A stretch of 64,000 nt of DNA, from positions 5,766,001-5,830,000 of the forward strand of contig BSYQ01000002.1 in assembly GCA_030272585.1 (NCBI GenBank). The letters are read 5' to 3'. The position numbers were made by a program, and so were the translations under genes. Below are positions 26,221 through 36,238 of this stretch, piece after piece. Positions within the stretch are counted from its first letter, which is position 1. Each line of letters starts with the position of its first letter. The notes under the pieces were generated by a model that saw only the letters and a list, made by a program, of their open reading frames with translations, ran no database searches and was not told the origin of the DNA. Source of the DNA: Bryopsis sp. KO-2023. Lineage: Eukaryota; Chlorophyta; Ulvophyceae; Bryopsidales; Bryopsidaceae.

Positions 26221-26453
26221 CTGACAGACATACGAGCTGGTCACTTCCCAAGGTTTCCCAAGGCACCGACCAACAAAAACTTTTCGTTTCCTCCACGCTT
26301 TGTGTGCGACTCTTTCCTCTGTTTTGAATCGAACCTGGTGTATAGCGCTGGTACGTTTGTTCTACAACGATGGCTGCGGGGAGGAGCGTTCAAACAATGG
26401 TTTAATGGACCTGCCGGACCAGTGTAGCTGGGGGCGATGAGTGCGACTCTCAA

Positions 26454-28166
26454 TGGATATTTTTGTCTCAGGAGGATATTTCTTCCCCCTTTTTGTTTAT
26501 TCAGTTTATCCCGGAAGTCTTGTGGAGTTGTTGATTATTATTCTTTCGACCTGCGCAGTGTTTTTCTGGGCGCCCACGTTCAAGTAGGCAATCAGTATGG
26601 CGAGCATCGCTGACCTTCAGCGGCCCACAGAGAAAGTGTCATATCCTCAACAGTGTGGTAAGCTCGACCTTCCCTGCAAGAATCATGCAAGCATGGTTCC
26701 TTGTTTGCAACTCTCCTCCGAAACACACAGTACATTCATCCAAAAAATCCCAACAGTCTTAGTTTGATCCCCAAATGGGTGATGGTTGCTAATTATGTAA
26801 CCTTTGCATCCAGCCTGAATTCTATCTCCTTCTAGTTACTTAATGTTTTTTTTTAAGAAAACTTGAATCCCACATCGAGGATTTTGGTAGGTTGATTGTT
26901 CACATGATCAGATTTTCCATTTTTTTTTAAATGGGACTTGGTTTCTGCTTGTTTTGTCTTCCCTCTGAATTTTTATTTTTTGTTTTTTTTCTGATGGAAT
27001 TTAAGCAATTGCTGCAACTGGGGTGATCTGGTCTCGCTACAGTCTGGTTGTCAATCCAGTAAATTACAATCTATTGGCGGTGAATGCGTTCGTGGCGTGA
27101 CGGGACTGTATCAGCTCTACAGAAAACTCAGGTGGGTGCAACTCTGCTTCAAAAATAGGCAAATTTTGCCAATAATGATAATTCTAGAAATGAGAATAAT
27201 AAAATTAGCAAAGCAAGTTGACGTTGGAGCCCAGAGATGGTTGGATTTGATTGGTGCTATGCTGTCGGAAGAAAAGCTTAGCATAGCATAGGTAATTCCA
27301 TTTTCTTTTTTTTTGAAATTAAATTTGGCCGATTGGTAAAGGAATTTTTATGTTTGCTTTTTAACACAGCCTATACTACATGACGGAGACCATCAAAAAG
27401 GGTTGAGCTCCTTCGCAATTCTCACCGTGGTTGAAATGGTCGGCTGATAGAGGCATCATGCAGAGTTGAGAATTGCTGTTGGGTTTCAGAACGGCACGAT
27501 TTGGGGGGAGAAAAAGAGATCGAAAACGAGGCATTGCAGTTGTCGATGGATTTTTTAGGAAGGGGTGGGTAGGGGGAGGTATTTCAGCTTAGATTGAAAT
27601 GCATGCAAAAGGACCTGCCGTGCCAATGCAGAATTTTTGAAAAACCTTGTCCCAGCCGTTCGATAAGAACATAGTTAATTTTTTTGGCTGGTAGGATTGG
27701 GGGCAGGGGGGGGGGAAGATGCGGTATTTGAAATTTGCTTTTTTTTTTGCTTCTCTGGTGGTGTTTTCGGCTGGACATGGATGTTTCATTGTCTGTTTCT
27801 TTGGGATCGGGGATGCACTCCTGACATACCTTTTAAAAATCGAATTCATTGTGCATTTATTGGTGTATTGACCACCGTGGTGGTCGGCCTCATTTCCATT
27901 TCCTAAAATCTGGGCTCCTTACTATCAAAACAAATATTGTGTGCAATGGATCTGTTCTTTTCAAGAATCCAGAAACTCCAGCAGAGTCTGACAGACATAC
28001 CGTAGATCGGGTAATTTTTGCGCGCATGAACTTTCGCGTGTTTTATGTTTGCGACACTAATTTTTCATAATCATAATCATAATTACAACCCACAGCAAAA
28101 GAGAGCCATCACCCTCTATGACACTAATTTTTGCGATTCAATCAGGTCGCTTTCGCCACCACCATT
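26454..28166. other. No gene recognised
   Basis: Mixed T-rich and G-rich sequence with short frames only. Near 27.70 kb there is a G-rich run. A motif at 28000-28060 (CCGTAGATCGGG and following) resembles one end of a MITE, but no matching second end was found. Confidence 0.4.
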
Positions 28167-28555
28167 CTATGCATCTTTTAGTACGGACCAATGGGAGGGG
28201 GGGAGGGACCATACCTCGAAAAACAGCGCATTCCTACTGGGCAAAGAACGGTAAACCTTTTGTACTTTCAGGCAAGTCAGGTGCCGAGTTGGAATGAAAG
28301 CAAGAAAGCCATTGCGATAAGTACCTTTTGTACAGGAACTCCGACCGTCCAGCGCCACAAGTTCGTTTTCTGTATGACAAACGTCTTGATCCACGTGATA
28401 TTTTCGTTCACTCAAGAACCGCGCGTCGGACCCTTTCCCAAGAGAGACATTTTCGTTGTTTTGCATTCAGACTTCTGGGAGATAACTGTAGGCGCGTAGT
28501 CAGGAAAAGCTTGACGACCCGTTTGCAAAACCACTGTTTCACGAGTTTCGGCTGA
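28167..28555 (+). other. Unrecognised open stretch upstream of the phosphatase gene
   Basis: Two + strand frames stay open after an acceptor-like TACTTTCAG near 28270. One reads through a segment including FPKRDIFVVLHSDFWEI. The other reads RNSDRPAPQVRFLYDKRL and onwards to a stop at 28555. The - strand is also open. It could be the last exon of an upstream gene or the 5' region of the phosphatase gene. I cannot decide, and name no family. Confidence 0.25.
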
Positions 28556-28608
28556 ATAAACCACCGTGACATAAAATCTGCTTCCGCAACGAGAAAAAGG
28601 AGGAAAAG

Positions 28609-31600
28609 ATGATTATGTCGAGGAGAGCGCAGACTTGCCGGAGTGCCGCGAACGTCGTCGTTCGTCGGGCCAGCCCCAAAACCTGCAGCATCCGTTGTCG
28701 GCGAGCGGGGCAAGCGGGCTTCCCATCGACTTTGAGGCTCCCAAGAACCGCCATGGGTTCATACGAAAGGGACCTCATCGTTTGCAACGCTGTCGAGACG
28801 GTCTCCGACGCCGAGCAGGAGGCCAACGACAAGCGCTGGGAGGAGTCGGGCCAGAAAGGGGATTCGAACGAGTGGTGAGCCAGTGCGATGCTGTTCTTTC
28901 GGGTTCTTTTCTTTCTTTTTCATATTTTTTTTCCTTGATGATTAGATAAAGGTATTTCCATATCACAGAAAGGGGCGCGCGCGCTCAGGGTAGTCAAAAA
29001 TACTGACCTTATTGTTTGGATGCTTTTCCTTGCAGGAAGTGGACATTGAACTGGGACGAAATAATGGATAACGTCATCGTCGGTTCTTGTCCCAGGGCTC
29101 CGCAAGACTTGGTGCGTTTCTTTCAATGCTATTATTACCATCCAGTTGTTTTGCCCGCGTCATCATCGTTTCGTTTTGGTTACCCCTGCGACATATCAGT
29201 TTTTCTTCTGTGTGTTCTACGAGCGCTGATAATTTTCTTGATTGCTTTTTTCGACTTGCAGGAGAGGATCGCGGAGGAGGCCGGAGAGACGGCCGTCTTG
29301 TCCCTGCAGGTTTGTTCGCGGAGTTGCTCTTTCCTGTCCTCCCATCCTTGCCGAACGAAAAAAGAATTCCAGATGTTGCGACGTAGTGCTTTTGTACGAT
29401 ACCTCGTATTAGGGAGGTCCATCAAAATTATCATTAGGGCCATCAGCTTGACCTGGTGATCATATTGTCCCAGTGTTTTTCCCTTTCTCCATTCTGATGT
29501 TGCCACCCAGGGCAGAAACCTTCAAAATGCATGCATGCTCTTGATTATCAATTGCGGAATCCCCCCTTCTTTGTTGCCTTTTTTCAAATCTTCGACCTGG
29601 GACAGCCATCCTCTCACACCTTGTGTTGCCTTCACAGTGCGACCTATGCTTGGAAGCACTGGACATCGATTGGGAGGCCATCAGGGTGCGAGCTGTGGAG
29701 AAGGGCGTGGCAATGACCAGGGTCCCCATACGTGATTTCGATCACGGGGATCAAACCCTGATGTTGCCGGAAGCTGTGCGGACGCTGGCGATGTTGTTGG
29801 CCCTCAACAACAGAGTCTACGTCCACTGCACAGCGGGGATCAACCGCGCCACCCTGACTGTGTTGGGGTATATGACCTTCGTGCAGGTAAAGCATCGATC
29901 GAGGTCATTCAACTGGGAGAAAACTTGCATAGAACGTGAAAATGTTGTTTGTTTGTTTGCATAGAACGTGCATCCGGATTGTTTATACATACAGATAAGA
30001 ATTGCATAATGGTGTTTCAACTTTGCTTTGATGGTTTTTTGTTGTGTAATGAAGTGGTGGTGCTGTGGATTAAGTTTCGATTGCCTTTCTGTCTTTTTTG
30101 GTGGTTTGAATTTCAGGGTCGGGAACTCCACAGCGCCCTGGAGTTCATCAAGGCGAAGCGCCCCCAAGCCCACCCGTATGTCGACTGCTGGAAAGTGAGT
30201 CGTCCATTTGCTTGTCTGTTTCGCTTCGATATTGCCTTTACTTGCACTGCCTTTTTTACGATTGGAAAACCTATGGGCACAGTTTGCCTACATATACAGC
30301 TGAATGGACTCTTGCCAACCAAATGAGTAAAGGTTTAACGTCATCCAGCAAACAAAGCATGACAAATTTGATCATTGGATTAGAAAGAGGGGAGCATTGT
30401 GTCTAATTGTTATCGGGAAAGAACCCCTTTCAGAATCACATTGCTTTTGGATATTTCTTTTGCTTTGCTGTGTGCCCAACACAATCTGCATGGAAACTCG
30501 ACATGGAGTTCAAAATTTCCTTTCGCTTGCGGTTACACTGCTGGGGCCATAACTGTTCATTTACATTGTGACAATCCAATGCCCACTGGAGAATACAATC
30601 AGCCAATCCCTTGGATCATTAATTGAGCACCAGGAGATGAAAGATGTGTTTCTTCCTGATCAGCATTTCTGATGTTGGGGTTTTTTTTTGTCCCTCTCCC
30701 CTTCTTCCTTGCAGAGCACCAAGTCCAGGCTCCTGCAAGGTCGAATGGATGAGGTGGTGGCCATGGCGAGAATGTTGTCGAGCGAGTCGAACTCGAAACA
30801 GGGAGACTCGTTCGGCGACTGGATCGAGGCCGAAAACCGCCTCATCCAGGAGACCTTCAGGCGACAGCTCGGGTGCAGCGTGTCGCTGGTTTCGTCCCTG
30901 ACGGTGAGTGTTTGAATTTTTTGCCCTCTTTTTGCTTTCTTTCAATGCTGTGTCAGTGCTGTCTCAATATTACGACTTCCTCTGATCTAACCACGGAATC
31001 CTGACATCATGGAGCAGATGAATGAGCTGAAATTCACCCCATACGAAACACCACCGCAGTTTTGTGTTGAGATGGTTTTACCCGCTCCTCGTTTGCTGAT
31101 GTCGAAGCTGAAAGAAGTAGGGCGGTTGTCTGAGAAATTCCAACACAGTGATTGTAATTGAACGACGGTTGTGTGTTGGTGGGGTTTTGTTTGCAGGAGC
31201 TGAAGGCAGCGTCCGTCTCCGTGGTGTGCATCACACCGCAGGAGATGGACAGAGCGGAGCAAGAAATTGCCGAGCTCAAGAAGGATTTGGAGGGGGAAAG
31301 AGCCAGCCTGCGTGCGGCGCTCTTTTCCCTGGAGCATGGCAACTCCCTCGCCGGGGCCCAAAACAAGTCTGCAACCGGTAAGGATTCGATTTGTTTGTGC
31401 TCTGAGGATATCATTGGAATTCAGAACAAACGGCAAGGATCAATCAGCAACACTGGCGCTCCTGAGGGGTTGAAAATGCTTGAATGGGGAGAAAAAAATG
31501 ACCCACAAATTCGATATTCAAGATGAATGAACGGTGTTTTTTGTTGGAAAGGGAGCGATGGACAGTTATGATGTCGTTTTGGCTTGTTGTGTAGCTGGAT

Positions 31601-32082
31601 TGAATTGAATGCTGATGGTGTCTGTCTGTCTGTGTAGGGGATGGCGAGTCCGAATCCGAGAGCTGCTATGCGGCTTTCGTTGAGCTGGCCGACGCCCACA
31701 ACGAGATCGCGGCTTTACGCCAAGGGCTCAGGGAAATAGCGGAAACCAGCGTGAGGGCCCTCCGTGGTAAGTTCTGTCTCAATTCTTCTTTCTACATGGA
31801 TGGCTGGGAGTTCCGGTTTTCCTGTATCCTTTTCACGATCCGATGGTTTGGTCAGTTCAAGTCAGTCACACCCACACTCTTGTCTGTGGGACAGTCGGCG
31901 TATATTTGGAAACCGAAAACATGATCTATTTTTAAACATCCAAAAGATATGTGAGGATCGTTTTTTTGGGTTTTGGTGTTACAGATCCACCGCCTGGGAG
32001 CCCAAAAAGCGCCCCAACGATTGAAGAGGGGGCTGAAGCTGAAAATCCTGTGTCTGACACAGGTCCTACAACTGACTTGTAG
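28609..32082 (+). CDS. Dual-specificity phosphatase, phosphoglucan (starch) phosphatase-like, nine exons
   Basis: Predicted exons: 28609-28874, 29036-29111, 29262-29309, 29638-29886, 30117-30194, 30715-30903, 31197-31377, 31638-31766 and 31985-32082. All introns are GT-AG with T-rich acceptors and matching phase, giving 437 residues. Residues 1-48 are Arg/Ser/Ala-rich and could be a plastid or mitochondrial transit peptide. The phosphatase domain spans about 90-250. It has NVIVGSCPRAPQDL (101-114), the acid loop RDFDH (D163 or D165) and the signature HCTAGINRA with Cys194 and Arg200 (CX5R). The order VGSxP, DFD, LPEAV, VYVHCTAG, KRP matches plant SEX4 and LSF2, which dephosphorylate starch glucans. 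Unlike SEX4, no carbohydrate-binding module is visible. The C-terminus (about 300-405) is Glu/Ala/Leu-rich coiled coil, followed by an acidic Pro/Thr tail. The substrate is inferred. Confidence 0.85.
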
Positions 32083-32438
32083 GTTTTTTTATTCTTAATG
32101 CTGAAAATGGGATAGGGGGAGGTTGGGAGGGGAAAGGGAAGGGAGGGGGAATTTTAGGAAGAAAAAAAAAATTGAAAAAAAAAAAAAAAGGACTGTTTTC
32201 ATGCAACGAGTGAATCGTGTGGGGCAAACGGGGTGGGGTTAAATGGGATCTGTTGAAAGATACAGGCCCAGCGGGGTATTTTGAAAAAAAAATAAGGTGA
32301 TGATTTTTTTTTTATTTATTTGATAAAAATTGACGAAAAAGGGATTGATTCATATTTCAACACATTCAAATCTCGTTGGAATTTTTTTTATCGTTACAAG
32401 TTCCAGTCTTCCCTTGATTCTGTACAACATTGGCGGTC
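32083..32438 (+). other. Probable 3' untranslated region of the phosphatase gene
   Basis: After the TAG stop, the sequence turns into G-rich and A-rich tracts without open frames on the + strand. An AATAAGG motif near 32292 is the nearest poly(A)-signal-like site, but it is not an exact AATAAA. The end of the transcript is not determinable here. Confidence 0.3.
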
Positions 32439-32446
32439 GGCTGTGG

Positions 32447-32641
32447 TGCAACCATAACCAGGGGGGGGCCTGGGGGGGCCTGGCCCCCCTAAAAAAATTT
32501 CTGGCCCCCCTAAGAAAGCTAGCAAGAAAAGAAAAAAAAAATACTGTTCAGCAGATTTTCTACTGAACGGCACAAAAATTAAAAGTGCCCCCCCAAAAAA
32601 ATATTTCGGCCCCCCCAGGCCGAAATCCTGGTTCCGCCTAT
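32447..32641. mobile_element. Short hAT-like MITE
   Basis: A 195-bp segment lies between two copies of the 8-bp sequence GGCTGTGG (32439-32446 and 32642-32649). The ends are imperfectly inverted. The left reads AACCAGGGGGGG, and the reverse complement of the right reads GGCGGAACCAGGATTTCGG, sharing AACCAGG and long G runs. Ends of the GGCGGAACCAGG sort are common in hAT elements. Inside, G and C runs can pair over most of the length. The weaker TIR makes this call less sure than the other two hAT-type elements. Confidence 0.6.
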
Positions 32642-32649
32642 GGCTGTGG

Positions 32650-34172
32650 GTCGATGCTTGGGTGGAATACAAAAAAATTGCTTAACAAAAAGCAACAAAA
32701 AAGACAAAAAAAAAGGGGTTTGGGTTTTTTCTTTCATTATCGGGGAAGACTGGGGATATGGTCGACTGTTTTTTGAGTGCATTTTTGGACATGTTTTGGC
32801 ACCTTTGCACCCTATAGACGAGGAGAATAAAAAGGAAAAAAACTAGAAAAAATGGAAAAAAAATTGGAAAAAAAGGTCTGCTTGGGTTGGGATATTGTAC
32901 CCCGACAGTCAGTCGAGATGGGGGTTACTGAACGAATGAAATTGATGGAGCCATAACTCCACTGGATGCACAAACACAGAGTGAAACTGCTCTGTGTTGA
33001 TACGGTTTGGAATTTGGGATGAACCTTTTTTGGGGCAGGGAGATGGGTGGGGTGCTTTTTGTTCCTCCTTTTTCTTTTGGGAGGGAAATGGCCAATCGTT
33101 TTTCGATGGCATGTTGGGAATCGCACTTTGTTTTTTCCTCAGCTGGACCACCAAGAAAGCAAAAAACTGGAGGAGAAAAAAATATGGGAAGAAAAAATTT
33201 CGGAAAAGAAATCGGAGGGTTCACTCCAGCAAAAGCTGAAAAGCTAGCTGCGAACCAAAAAAAAAATGACTGATGGGGCTTTCCCTTGATGCAACTTTTC
33301 GATTTCGTGGGGGATCTTTTTTATTTATTTTCGAAAGAAGTGACGAAGGACGCGTTTCTTTTGGTTTTACATATTTTCTGTGAAAATCAAGGACAAGACT
33401 TTTTTTTTCTTCCCTAAGGAGGGAGTTTTTTTTTATATATGACAAAATATTTTATCCTTTTTTTTTCTTCCTCACCGAGGGTGATTTTTTTTTTTCGAGA
33501 TGGGGGTGAACTCCGAGTGTTCCAAGGTCCTTTTTTTTGCCCCAGTCTGGAAATGACGCTTTGGATCGATTGGTCACAAACAAGATGTATCAACCAGTTG
33601 GTGGATTTGTGGAATTCAAATTTGTAAACTCTTTGTGACCATTTCTGTGACCTTTTGTTTTTGGCTCCATCAAAATACTGACCAAGAACCTTGTAGGAAA
33701 TGTCTTATTAAATAAAAAAAATGAATGAATGAATGATACAAGGCTTTCTTCCTTTAAAACCATCTCTCCATTAATCCCCTGAATCTTTCATGGATGAACT
33801 CCGGGGATCATCGTCAAATACAGTGAGCCCTTCATATGAGCTAATCCTGGCTTTGCACAAACTGCATCTTTTTTGTTTGGTATTTTGGATCCAACCTTAT
33901 TCTTACACTGATGTTAAGTGGGAACTGTAAACTAATTCTTTACCAGTAGGTCAGCCAGGGCATCCAAACTGTTCAAACCTACAGATTATCCAGGAATCGG
34001 TTCGATCGATTCTATTGATCAATTGACGATTTCGCACTGAGCCATGGCGGTCAAGAGCATCTTCTGACCCCTTGCCATCAGCGATTTTTTTCGCGAATTC
34101 ATGAAATGAATCAGTACCCCCACGAACTGAAAACTCCCCCCTTGCCCTTGGTTCCTTTTGGGATATTCCCAG
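32650..34172. other. Intergenic stretch with one possible terminal exon
   Basis: Poly-A, poly-T and A/G-rich tracts dominate. At 33142-33247, after an acceptor-like TTTTTTCCTCAG, the + strand is open in all frames because it is A/G-rich. One frame reads LDHQESKKLEEKKIWEEKIS and ends in TAG at 33247. It might be an alternative last exon of the phosphatase gene. The phase from exon 8 also works in a different frame that ends shortly after. An AATAAA motif lies near 33712. Confidence 0.3.
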
Positions 34173-34302
34173 CTGCATGCCCAACTCAAGGGCTTCTTGA
34201 GCGGCGAGCTCAGGCCACCCGCGCAGGCGCTCACAGAGCCCAAAACGGCAAAAGTCGCCAAGTACTACGGGCTAAACTTTCGACACGCCATTTTCAACAC
34301 AT
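34173..34302 (+). CDS. Possible internal exon of an unrecognised host gene
   Basis: The exon is bounded by TATTCCCAG and GTAAAT. It encodes 43 codons starting LHAQLKGFLSGELRPPAQAL and ending YYGLNFRHAIFNT, with one base left over. Codon use is GC-rich, like the phosphatase exons and unlike the flanking DNA. No family is recognised. The next exon is uncertain: a short + strand block at 35451-35489 with acceptor TGAACAG and donor GTGAGA is in compatible phase. Confidence 0.4.
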
Positions 34303-34828
34303 GTAAATTCGCTCAGCTTTTACGAAAAAAAAAGCGTTTTTTTCGAGGCTTTCCTTGGTGTCTGTCTTGGAGAATTGCCGGAGCATTGTTTGTTGGAACT
34401 CAAGCACTACAAATTGATTCGACACGGCTGCTGGCTGGTGATCCTTTCCCAAATAGTGGCCGCCTACATTTCTGCAACCTCCATGATAATTTGGACGGTT
34501 TAGAAAGACAGGGGAACTTTTGAAGAGATGCGTGAGCCCAGTTTTCCTTTTCGTTGTTTTTTTTTTGAACTGAAAGCAAGAAACAACAATGGAGTTTGTG
34601 GGTTTCTGAACAGGGCTTCATTCCGATTTGGTATGTGGCTGCAATCGGCAGAACCTAGAGTCAGGCCATAGGTGCTATGTTTTTGACCACAAGTGTTACA
34701 GTCGTGACAACAAGAGGGTTCCAAAAGGAAAAAAAAGAGAAAAAAATAGAAAGAACAGAAACATGTGACATTGATGGAGAATCAAAACAATTTGAAACAA
34801 TTGTTGTTTTTTTTCTATACGACTGGAG
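34303..34828. other. No gene seen
   Basis: The sequence following the possible exon is intron-like or intergenic, with several A and T runs and no supported feature. Confidence 0.4.
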
Positions 34829-35326
34829 GACATCGAACATAGGATATCGCACACATATTCACGCACATCGCACGAGAAAAGATCCATGATGCAACATCGC
34901 ACAAAATACGTTCACCATCGCATCTATCATTCGAAACAACGTGACGATCTTTGCTACCATCGCTTAGATTCATCCTGTGGGACAAAAATGGACCGTTTAC
35001 ACGATGTATACGATGATTCCTGCGATGTTGAAACGATTGTGTGCGATGTACTATCAGAAACTGGGCCAGAGTGGCTTGTGTGCGACAAAGTTGGACCGTT
35101 TACACGATGTATACGATGCTTCCTGCAATGTTGGAACGATTGTGTGCGATGTACTGTGTGCGATGTATTCTGTGCGATGTAACAACAAGAAGACGTCACC
35201 GGTGGGGACATCGCACAGCCATACATCGCGTAAACGGTCCACCTTTGTCGCACAGCTGTGCGATGTGAAATTGACGCCACACGGGATGGATGGGTTTGAG
35301 TGCGATGTAGCGAAATACATCGCACA
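34829..35326. repeat. Island of the oligomer ACATCGCA / TGCGATGT
   Basis: About 500 bp contain well over a dozen copies of ACATCGCA or near variants in both orientations, left part mainly forward and right part mainly reverse complement, with mixed blocks. Two direct copies of a 64-bp unit (34989-35052 and 35092-35155) start TGGACCGTTTACACGATG and are nearly identical, and an inverted GTAAACGGTCC lies near 35230. The pattern resembles the oligomer-packed interiors of the two hAT-type elements in this window. I found no TIR or target duplication at its edges. Confidence 0.65.
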
Positions 35327-35862
35327 GACGGCAATTTCCCATAGAGCTCTAGGGCACGCGACTAGTTAGATGTGGTCGAAAGGAACTTAGGCAGAGAAAC
35401 GCACTTTGAAGAAAGGTCAACACTGGCTCCGTTTTGGTATTGAACAGATGCTACAGGTTCAGGGACAAGTATGAGAGCAACTCCAGGTGAGAAGTGACGA
35501 ATTGAAGACGACAAAGGCAGAGGCAGCTAAAATGGCGTCCAGTCCCAGTCGTCTGGAATTCCGTTCACAGGTTGTACCAGGAGTGAACGAGCCACGTATT
35601 GGGGAGATGTCAAGATGAAGGAAATCAGGTGGTGACTTTCGGAAAGATAAAGGCTCAAATACTGGAGGAAGGTACCAAGCCGTGGATCAATTGGAAGCTT
35701 AAGTCTTAAGTGGAGTGATCACCAAAGCGCTGAGTGATCAATGCACCACAATCAGTCGACCCACAAAACATTGCAGAGTATTGTATTGAACCAATACTAT
35801 TGAGTTTTCAGCTGTTCCAATCATGAGTACATCTGGAGGTACACAAGGCGGAAGGGGGGTAC
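35327..35862. other. Spacer between two oligomer islands
   Basis: The + strand has partly protein-like segments near 35450-35720 (for example SDELKTTKAEAAKMASSPSR), but they are interrupted and lack a recognisable family. They may be an old coding remnant. Confidence 0.3.
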
Positions 35863-36225
35863 CGCCGACGCCGTCGCCGACATCGTCGTTCGTGACAAGC
35901 GCGTCGGCGACGTCACCAGGAGCGTCGGCGACGGTAATTCGATGTGATTGGCACATCGGTTGGGGCACTCACAGCGTCGCCGTCAAGTGTCATTCGTCGG
36001 CGACGCTGCGTCGGTGACGGGCGCGTCGCCGACGGCATCGTTTATGGCGTCGCCGTCGAGTGTCATTCGTCGGCGACGCTGCGTCGGTGACGGGCGCGTC
36101 GGCGACGCTGCGTCGGTGACGGGCGCGTCGCCGACGGCGTCGTTTATGGCGTCGCCGTCAGGTGTCATTCGTCGGCGACGCTGCGTCGGTGACGGGCGCG
36201 TCGCCGACGGCATCGTTATGGCGTT
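35863..36225. repeat. GC-rich tandem repeat built on GTCGGCGACG
   Basis: A 73-bp unit beginning GTCATTCGTCGGCGACGC starts at 35989, 36062 and 36164. The last interval is 102 bp because a 29-bp sub-block (GCGTCGGTGACGGGC and neighbours) is repeated once more. Units are nearly identical. The core oligomers GTCGGCGACG and CGTCGCCGACG are self-complementary, so the array can fold. It ends only a few bases before the duplication of the hAT-type element at 36239. Open frames on both strands over the array follow from its composition and period, and are not called genes. Confidence 0.75.
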
Positions 36226-36238
36226 GTTGAATGGTGAA

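Noticed and set aside
28000-28060. MITE end near CCGTAGATCGGG
   Set aside because: No inverted partner or target duplication was found within 1 kb.
28410-28830. Antisense ORFs over the first exon of the phosphatase gene
   Set aside because: They are shadows of the GC-rich coding strand, and the + strand splices cleanly into conserved phosphatase motifs.
34640-35360. hAT ends around the ACATCGCA island
   Set aside because: A partial CCTAGAG match exists on both sides, but the adjoining 8-bp sequences do not match, so no target duplication supports it.
34829-36225. CRISPR array suggested by repeated short words
   Set aside because: Repeats occur in both orientations with no regular spacer length, and the context is eukaryotic. 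The regular part is a plain tandem minisatellite.
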